Below, piece after piece: positions 34,239 through 39,240 of a stretch of 39,240 bases of DNA. A program made the translations under genes and the position numbers. The notes under the pieces were generated by a model that was not told the origin of the DNA, did not search any database, and saw only the letters and a program-made list of their open reading frames with translations. This stretch comes from CAYYAQ01 sp964469555 (GTDB taxonomy: Bacteria > Planctomycetota > UBA1135 > UBA2386): the NCBI GenBank assembly GCA_964469555.1, contig CAYYAQ010000030.1, positions 1-39,240 of the forward strand, given 5' to 3'. Position 1 is the first letter of the stretch. Every line of letters begins with the position of its first letter.

Positions 34239-35756
34239 TTACTTCTTGGACTTGCGCTTGCCGACGGTGTAGCCCTTCTGCGCGAGCTCCTTGCCGCCAC
34301 CAGAGTTCGCTGTGTCGAGTTGGTCGACCTTGTTGCTGTCCCACTTGATCATCGTGGCTGCGTCCGCGACGCCGCTCGCGCCGAGCAAGATCCCGCCACC
34401 GCCGTAGATCGATCCGATGAAGTACTGCCAAACGCCTCCCAGGTTCTCGATCTCCATGAACGAGGCGCCGTAGACCACGCCGCACACGTTCGCGGCGCCG
34501 TTGATGTCCAGCACGCCGTTGTTGAACACGAGCGCAGGCACATCTTCGTCAGAGCCGTAGTTCTCGAACACGGGTGAGATATCGACGGACAACGGCTTCT
34601 TCAGCGGGTCGATGTAGTTGCCCGGGTAGCCCGTCGTGTAGGTCGTCTCATCAGACGGTACTACATTGGTCAGGTCCGCGGCGTTGATCTCGAGCTTGCC
34701 GTTGATCTCGAGCTTCTCGAGGGGATCCGTTCCGTCGGCGAAGAGCACGACGAGCGAACCCGTGATGTTGACGTCCACGTCGAGGCTCGGGTTCGTGGTG
34801 GACGGGTCGACCTTGATCACGATGATGCCTTCGAGGGGCCTGTCCATCGAGTTGGCGACATCCATGTCGTCGATGAACGCCTGCGTGCCCTCGTAGACCG
34901 TTCCCGCGCCAGCGCGAGCTGCCGCTTCCAGACGTTCCAGATCGAACAGCTGCTGGTTGCTACCGATCTTCGTGAAGTCCGGGATCTCGTGGATCGTTCC
35001 GGCCAGATCCGTTTCAACCCTTCCGCGGAAGGAGGCCAGGTACGTCGCGATGTTGTCCTTGTTCAGCGCCACCGTGCCGTCCTTGCCGTCCTCGAACAAG
35101 ACGGAGCCGTTCGCTAGGATGTCGCCGAAAACGTGGAACTCGTCGCGGTCGCCGTCGCCCGAGAAGACGACGTGACCCGCCTGTCCCATCGCGCGACCGG
35201 TTCCGCTCGGCGTCGACGTCGGCGTCATGTCGCTCATGATCGCGCCTTCGACGACGAAACCCTCGAACCCATAGGACGCGGTAACCAAACGGGAACCCCG
35301 CGTGCTCTTGCCCTCGGAAGTGATGATGACCTCATCGATGCTCTCGACTGGCTTCGTCCGATCCTCGAACACGACCGGCTCGCCACCCTTGCGATACTGG
35401 ACGGTCAGCTGGTAGCTCTTCTGAGCTGATTCTTCGGTCGCCTTGAGCGTCAGGATGCCGGACTTGAATTCCTGGAGCTCGGCGTTCCAAATGAAGTTCG
35501 CCTGGTCCTTGACCACGTAGAATACGTCGACCTCCATTTCGACGTAGTTCAGGTTGAGTCCTGCCTCCGCGACGAACAGCATGCGCGACATCTCGACGCT
35601 CGAGACCGACATGTTGTGACTCTGCGAACTTCGCGTGAGCATGATGGAGGCGAGCCCTCCCACCGTGACGAGAATCACGAGCAGGCCGACCATGATCGAC
35701 CCGCGCTCCTGATTTACGGCGCGTGCCGCTTCGCGACGCTGCTTTTTTGATCCCAT
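34239..35756 (-). CDS. PilX-like pilus-associated membrane protein
   Basis: A 505-aa protein with a basic head and one N-terminal membrane helix (about 20-40, SIMVGLLVILVTVGGLASIML), followed by SSQSHNMSVSSVEMSRMLFVAEAGLNLNYVEME. The SRMLFVAEAGLN part is the stretch found after the helix in PilX-type minor pilins (xxxAxxxAEAGL). The large remainder is beta-rich with Asp/Gly-rich segments and ends in a Lys-rich tail (VGKRKSKK). There is no prepilin Glu at +5, as usual for PilX. AGGA lies five bases before the ATG. Third gene of the pseudopilin cluster, 22 bp after the PilW-like gene. Confidence 0.75.
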   Translation of the reverse strand: MGSKKQRREAARAVNQERGSIMVGLLVILVTVGGLASIMLTRSSQSHNMSVSSVEMSRMLFVAEAGLNLNYVEMEVDVFYVVKDQANFIWNAELQEFKSGILTLKATEESAQKSYQLTVQYRKGGEPVVFEDRTKPVESIDEVIITSEGKSTRGSRLVTASYGFEGFVVEGAIMSDMTPTSTPSGTGRAMGQAGHVVFSGDGDRDEFHVFGDILANGSVLFEDGKDGTVALNKDNIATYLASFRGRVETDLAGTIHEIPDFTKIGSNQQLFDLERLEAAARAGAGTVYEGTQAFIDDMDVANSMDRPLEGIIVIKVDPSTTNPSLDVDVNITGSLVVLFADGTDPLEKLEINGKLEINAADLTNVVPSDETTYTTGYPGNYIDPLKKPLSVDISPVFENYGSDEDVPALVFNNGVLDINGAANVCGVVYGASFMEIENLGGVWQYFIGSIYGGGGILLGASGVADAATMIKWDSNKVDQLDTANSGGGKELAQKGYTVGKRKSKK

Positions 35757-35778
35757 GGATTCCTGTAGTGGTTGTATG

Positions 35779-36339
35779 TCAGTTTCTGGGAGTCACGGAT
35801 ACCGACTGCTTACGCGTCGCGGTCGTGCCGTCCTCGGATGAAATGGTGATGGAGACCTCTACCTTGATGGTCCCCTTATCCTCACTCAGCCTGAACGCGG
35901 TCACTCCCTGGGCGAGAGTCGTCACGACGCGTGTCGTGAGCGACGTCATCACCACCTTCTCCAGCGTGTCACCGCTCAGGCGGTACGTGATCGGCAGGGA
36001 GAAGCCCGACGAATCTCGGACGTTGAACGTCACCGAGTTGGCCGTGAGTCGCCAATCGTCTTCGAATCTGTTGTTGTCGTTGATGTCCTCGCCGTCGTCG
36101 AACACGTTGTTGTAGTTGGTGTCCTCCGCGACGCGACTGGACCAACGTATCTCGTTGGCGAATGACTGCAGCACCTGGTGCACTTTGTCCTCGACGTCGA
36201 TCTGCTGCATCGTGCTCTTCGAGGCCTTCCGGCCTGTGCTCACCGTACTCAACGCGGTTCCGAGAATCACGCCGACCAGCGCACTGCAAATCATGACCTC
36301 GACGAAGGTGAATCCTGATCGGTTCCTGGTCTGTCTCAT
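35779..36339 (-). CDS. PilW-like pseudopilin
   Basis: A 186-aa pseudopilin. The prepilin peptidase site is RNRSG|FTFVEVMICSALVGVILG (Gly9, Phe10, Glu14 at +5), followed by a hydrophobic helix. A globular part has FANEIRWSSRVAED near 65, and an Asp/Asn-rich segment (NNVFDDGEDINDNNRFEDD) may bind calcium. The ATG overlaps the stop of the upstream gene (ATGA). Minor pseudopilins of this type prime type IV pilus or type II secretion filaments. No pilus ATPase or secretin is in the window. Confidence 0.85.
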   Translation of the reverse strand: MRQTRNRSGFTFVEVMICSALVGVILGTALSTVSTGRKASKSTMQQIDVEDKVHQVLQSFANEIRWSSRVAEDTNYNNVFDDGEDINDNNRFEDDWRLTANSVTFNVRDSSGFSLPITYRLSGDTLEKVVMTSLTTRVVTTLAQGVTAFRLSEDKGTIKVEVSITISSEDGTTATRKQSVSVTPRN

Positions 36340-37754
36340 CGGTAGGTCGCTCCAATTGAGCCGCGAGCGACGACCGTCGTGGTCTCGACCTTGCGCATTC
36401 CTGCTCCGCCCCGCCACGAGACGACGATGCACAGAACGCTGGCCTTCATGTCGCGGGGCTGCACGTTGGTGTCGAGGAAGTCTCCGTCTCCGTTCATATC
36501 CACGGGCGGGTTCAGCGTGGTCTCGTCGACCAGCAGGTTCATCTTGACCTTGGCGTCCTTGCCAATCCTGCAGACCAGACCGAGATCGACGATTCCGGGC
36601 TGAACCACACTCTCGTCGACGAGGGTCGTCGTCGTGATCGACGTCTCGGTGTTGCCTTTGCCGTCAAGGTGTTGGCTCACCGTGCGGGAGATCCCCTCGT
36701 TCACGGTCCAGCGGCTAGCGGTCGTCGTTCCGTCCGCCCGAGCGTAGACCGTGGTCTCGGACGTCGCCCCGGTCATGTCCACCGAGGCGGTTACCGTAGT
36801 CGCCGAGCCGTCAGCAAGCGTCGTCCTCTTCTCCTGGCTCACGGTACCGTCCGTGGATACGTCGAGCGTCTTGCTTCCGAGCGCCTTCCACCTCGCGATG
36901 GCGTCTTGCTTCGTGATCTTCCCGGCGCGGTAGAGACTGACGAGTTTCCTGAACAGGGCCCTGCTCTGACATGTGTCCGTAGTGATCGAGGGGTCCCGGA
37001 CGCCGATCTTGCTGTCGGTCGCTAGCTCGACCGTTGGTGCCGGTGCCGCGACGCCCGTCGTCGTGTCCGTGGTAGTGGTCGATGCAACGAGCGTGTCGTG
37101 CTTCGTCTGCAGTTTTGTCAACTCGGTTGCCGACTCGATCCAGGCGACCTTGGCCGCGTCGGCATCGGCGACGTAGGAATCCGCCGACCTTTGCAAGGTC
37201 CGGTCGGATTCGGCAGCCGCCAGCGTACGTGATGCACGGGCAGCCGCTTCATAGTATTCGTCCTGCAGCTTGACCACGACGCCCTCCTTGGCGGCGATGA
37301 GGTCATACAGTGTGGCAATGTCGGCCTCGGTGGCTGCTGTCGTGTGCGGGTTCTTCGAGCCGGTCGTTGTGGAGGTCGACGAGTCGACCGGTTCGCCGTT
37401 GAGGTCGAGGTCGGTTGTCGTCATGCGGGTCAGTACGTCCACACTGACGACCTCTCCGCCGGGACCAATCTTCGCCTTGCGCTCGTAGGTCGTCTCTCCG
37501 GAGTACCTCTCCACCGTGCTGACGAAGTCGTTCATGGCCTCGCGCCTGAACTCTTCCACCGCCGAGACGAGCGCCGCGTTCGCGCGGTTCTGCTCCTTCG
37601 TTTGACGGGCCATCATCTGGGACGCGAAGATCGCGCCCATGAAGCCCAGCGAGCCGATAACGAGCAGAACAACTGCGATCATTATCTCGATCAGCATGAA
37701 ACCCGATGCTAGATCCCGACCCGCATCGAGTCCTCGTGCCTTGAACGTGATCAT
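36336..37754 (-). CDS. PilV-like pseudopilin with a large coiled-coil insertion, 472 aa
   Basis: The N-terminus is a prepilin: DLASG|FMLIEIMIAVVLLVIGSLG (Gly18, Phe19, Glu23 at +5). At 472 aa it is two to three times the usual length. After the helix come a Thr/Ser-rich region, an Ala/Glu-rich coiled coil at about 145-220 (LYDLIAAKEGVVVKLQDEYYEAAARA), a second Thr-rich stretch, and only near the end (about 400-470) the beta-strand part usual for PilV, with PPVDMNGDGDFLDTNVQ. A strong ribosome site (GGGAGGGGAG) lies directly before the ATG. It heads the three-gene pseudopilin set and follows the HEAT gene by 88 bp. Confidence 0.8.
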   Translation of the reverse strand: MITFKARGLDAGRDLASGFMLIEIMIAVVLLVIGSLGFMGAIFASQMMARQTKEQNRANAALVSAVEEFRREAMNDFVSTVERYSGETTYERKAKIGPGGEVVSVDVLTRMTTTDLDLNGEPVDSSTSTTTGSKNPHTTAATEADIATLYDLIAAKEGVVVKLQDEYYEAAARASRTLAAAESDRTLQRSADSYVADADAAKVAWIESATELTKLQTKHDTLVASTTTTDTTTGVAAPAPTVELATDSKIGVRDPSITTDTCQSRALFRKLVSLYRAGKITKQDAIARWKALGSKTLDVSTDGTVSQEKRTTLADGSATTVTASVDMTGATSETTVYARADGTTTASRWTVNEGISRTVSQHLDGKGNTETSITTTTLVDESVVQPGIVDLGLVCRIGKDAKVKMNLLVDETTLNPPVDMNGDGDFLDTNVQPRDMKASVLCIVVSWRGGAGMRKVETTTVVARGSIGATYR

Positions 37755-37842
37755 CTCCCCTCCCGTGTGGTGTCGCGAAATGCCCCAGCAACCCGCCAGC
37801 CTGTACAGTTATCGAACAGTTTTGGATTTCACTTAAGCTGCT

Positions 37843-39111
37843 TCACCATGCTCTCGGTGCTGCCCGCCTGAACCTCTTGGGGGTCACGATCGGGTTCTCC
37901 CGGTACCATTGCCGCCATCGATCACTTTCCTTGCCGAGATCAGCCGCGGCAATTTCGACCAAAAGCTGATGTGCTTCGGCCCTGACGTACGAGCGGTGGT
38001 TGCGTGACACGGTCTTGGACTCTTTCGTGTCGAGCAAATCGATGAGGACTCTGATCGCCATGCGGTCACCAGCCGCTGCGAGACAGCGTGCACCCTGGAA
38101 CTGCAGCATGGGGTGCAGTGTCGGCACGACCTCGCGGAGCCTCGCCGCGGACACCGAACGGGTGCGCTCCAATGCCGCAAACCCCTCGACGCGCTCACGC
38201 AGTGGTCTCGCTTCGTCTCGGATTACGGCGAGAATCGGCCGGAATCTCTCGATCCTGACCTTCTTGTTGCCCAGCGCCAAAAGCGCTGTCCTTCGCACCA
38301 TCTTGTCCGGGCTCTCAAGCAGGCCGATCAAGCACGCTTCTGCGCGCTCGGAATAGTAGGGTCGTCCGAGCGCGTGAACCGCCGCCCAGGCCTCGCGGCC
38401 CTTCGACTTCTCAGCGATGCGACACAGTTCTTCCAGCGCGGCGCCCGAAGCCAGGGGAGGCATTGCCTCAGCAGCTGTCTTCCTCACGGCGGACTTGGGA
38501 TGCCGGAGCAGCGCGATGAGTTCCTTTACCGGACGGCGGTAGCGTTGCGTCACGATCTTGATCGTGGCCAACAGGAACTCCGGATCGGTTTCTCTCAGGA
38601 ACTCCTCCAGGTAGTTGTCTCCCCACGGATCCACGACCTCTTTGGCGGAGATCGCCGCGATGCGTACCGGATTTCGGTCGGAATTGGTGAGGAGCATCAA
38701 GCCAAGCGCTGTCGACTTCAGGTCGAGCGCTTCCGCGACAACGATTGCCGGCACGACCAGAGGATCATGTTGGTCGACGAGGATATCGAGGAGGTGCGGC
38801 TCGAACTCAGCGGCGCGTTTCCGAATCCGATTCAGGATCAGATCGCGGCGCGCCGGCTGCGAAGTGCGCTGAAGCTGCAGCAGAAACCGGTGGAGATTGA
38901 TCTGGGAGAACTTCGATTTCTCCTCTGGATCCAGCAACTCGGGCGCCTCTTTCTTCGACGATACCTCGGCCTTCTGTACGGCGGCTTTCTTCGCAGCCTC
39001 CTCCGACCGGTGACCTTCGAACGCCGCGAGCTTGCACATCAAGTACACCATGAAGCCCGTGGCCAGGACGCTCGTGCCGCCGAGAACGGCCCACTGTAGA
39101 CTGATACGCAC
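37843..39111 (-). CDS. Membrane-anchored HEAT-repeat protein
   Basis: A 422-aa protein with one N-terminal membrane helix (about 7-28, WAVLGGTSVLATGFMVYLMCKLAAF) and a Lys/Glu-rich linker. About eight HEAT-like helical repeats follow (LLDILVDQHDPLVVPAIVVAEAL, LIALLRHPKSAVRKTAAEAMPPL, LIGLLESPDKMVRRTALLALGNK, HPMLQFQGARCLAAAG). Such arrays bind proteins. The GTG start lies four bases after the stop of the preceding HEAT gene, and the pseudopilin genes follow, so a scaffold role for that system is plausible but inferred. Confidence 0.8.
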   Translation of the reverse strand: MRISLQWAVLGGTSVLATGFMVYLMCKLAAFEGHRSEEAAKKAAVQKAEVSSKKEAPELLDPEEKSKFSQINLHRFLLQLQRTSQPARRDLILNRIRKRAAEFEPHLLDILVDQHDPLVVPAIVVAEALDLKSTALGLMLLTNSDRNPVRIAAISAKEVVDPWGDNYLEEFLRETDPEFLLATIKIVTQRYRRPVKELIALLRHPKSAVRKTAAEAMPPLASGAALEELCRIAEKSKGREAWAAVHALGRPYYSERAEACLIGLLESPDKMVRRTALLALGNKKVRIERFRPILAVIRDEARPLRERVEGFAALERTRSVSAARLREVVPTLHPMLQFQGARCLAAAGDRMAIRVLIDLLDTKESKTVSRNHRSYVRAEAHQLLVEIAAADLGKESDRWRQWYRENPIVTPKRFRRAAPRAW

Positions 39112-39115
39112 GCTC

Positions 39116-39240
39116 TCAGTCCCTCCTCGACTCCGTCAGAGGACGCGCCCCCGGCGACCGTTGCCCGAGCGCACCCGACGCCGCGTGCCGCACGCGTTTG
39201 TCGGGATCGCCGGACGCAAGCCGGCGAAGCAACTCGAGAT
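39116..39240 (-). CDS. C-terminal end of another HEAT-repeat protein (cut by window edge)
   Basis: The last 40 codons of a gene entering from the right: LELLRRLASGDPDKRVRHAA, then SGALGQRSP and a short Arg-rich tail. The pattern is one HEAT repeat (LxxLaxxDpdxxVRxaAaxaLg). It ends four bases before the next HEAT gene, which suggests one operon. Confidence 0.7.
   Translation of the reverse strand, partial: LELLRRLASGDPDKRVRHAASGALGQRSPGARPLTESRRD

Noticed and set aside
33207..34300. Cobalamin riboswitch or Fur box upstream of the importer operon
   Set aside because: The gap to the upstream gene is 42 bp, too small for a riboswitch, and no GATAAT-type dyad was found.
37770..37800. Sigma-54 promoter (TGGC...TTGC) upstream of the PilV-like gene
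   Set aside because: The GG and GC elements are too close (7 instead of 11 bp from T to T).
37800..37820. CTGTACAG and ACAG elements upstream of the pseudopilin genes as an E. coli-type LexA site
   Set aside because: The spacing does not fit CTGT-N8-ACAG, and pseudopilin genes are not expected SOS targets.

Overview
The window is about 39 kb of GC-rich bacterial chromosome, almost certainly from a planctomycete. The best evidence is a broken gene at 13529-14439 of the Planctomycetes-specific cytochrome/DUF1549 (PSD1) type. Large proteins with carboxypeptidase-regulatory-like or thrombospondin-3-like repeats and the loosely packed gene order fit this. A run of ten Ns at 22060-22069 shows it is a draft or metagenome assembly. 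No phage, transposase, CRISPR array or classical defence island was seen; most genes are housekeeping or cell-envelope genes.

Left part (1-13.3 kb): start of a UDP-GlcNAc 2-epimerase (runs off the left edge), a small stand-alone HD hydrolase, two envelope proteins, class I fumarase, an exported M20 amidohydrolase, a 53-aa protein, then yqeY-gyrA. Divergent from gyrA runs a CinA-like protein-mutY-fabI series. It ends at an abnormal tRNA-Tyr-like sequence on the opposite strand.

Middle (13.5-26.7 kb): the PSD1 pseudogene, a short leucine-rich ORF and a TPR lipoprotein, divergent from a MoxR ATPase. Between moxR and a frataxin (cyaY) gene lies a compact structured RNA element ending in a perfect 12-bp intrinsic terminator. 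Next come a histidine kinase, an RluA-type pseudouridine synthase and an NtrC-shaped regulator whose receiver lacks its phospho-acceptor and whose AAA+ domain lacks the GAFTGA loop. It is divergent from a two-domain thioredoxin-like protein, with a 22-bp perfect tandem repeat between them. An ECF sigma factor, a membrane anti-sigma candidate and a third exported protein form a stress-type operon. Its own ECF-like promoter is visible.

Right part (26.8-39.2 kb): tRNA-Arg(CCG), an M61 metallopeptidase, a double CDGSH iron-sulfur protein, LexA, a poorly resolved membrane-anchored ORF pair behind a perfect inverted repeat, a DnaQ-like exonuclease, an iron-siderophore/cobalamin-type ABC importer (binding protein, permease, ATPase with overlapping ends), and a pseudopilin-type operon preceded by two HEAT-repeat proteins.

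The observations most worth a second look are the structured RNA ahead of cyaY, the degenerate response regulator beside a normal histidine kinase with the tandem repeat upstream, and the interrupted tRNA-Tyr.
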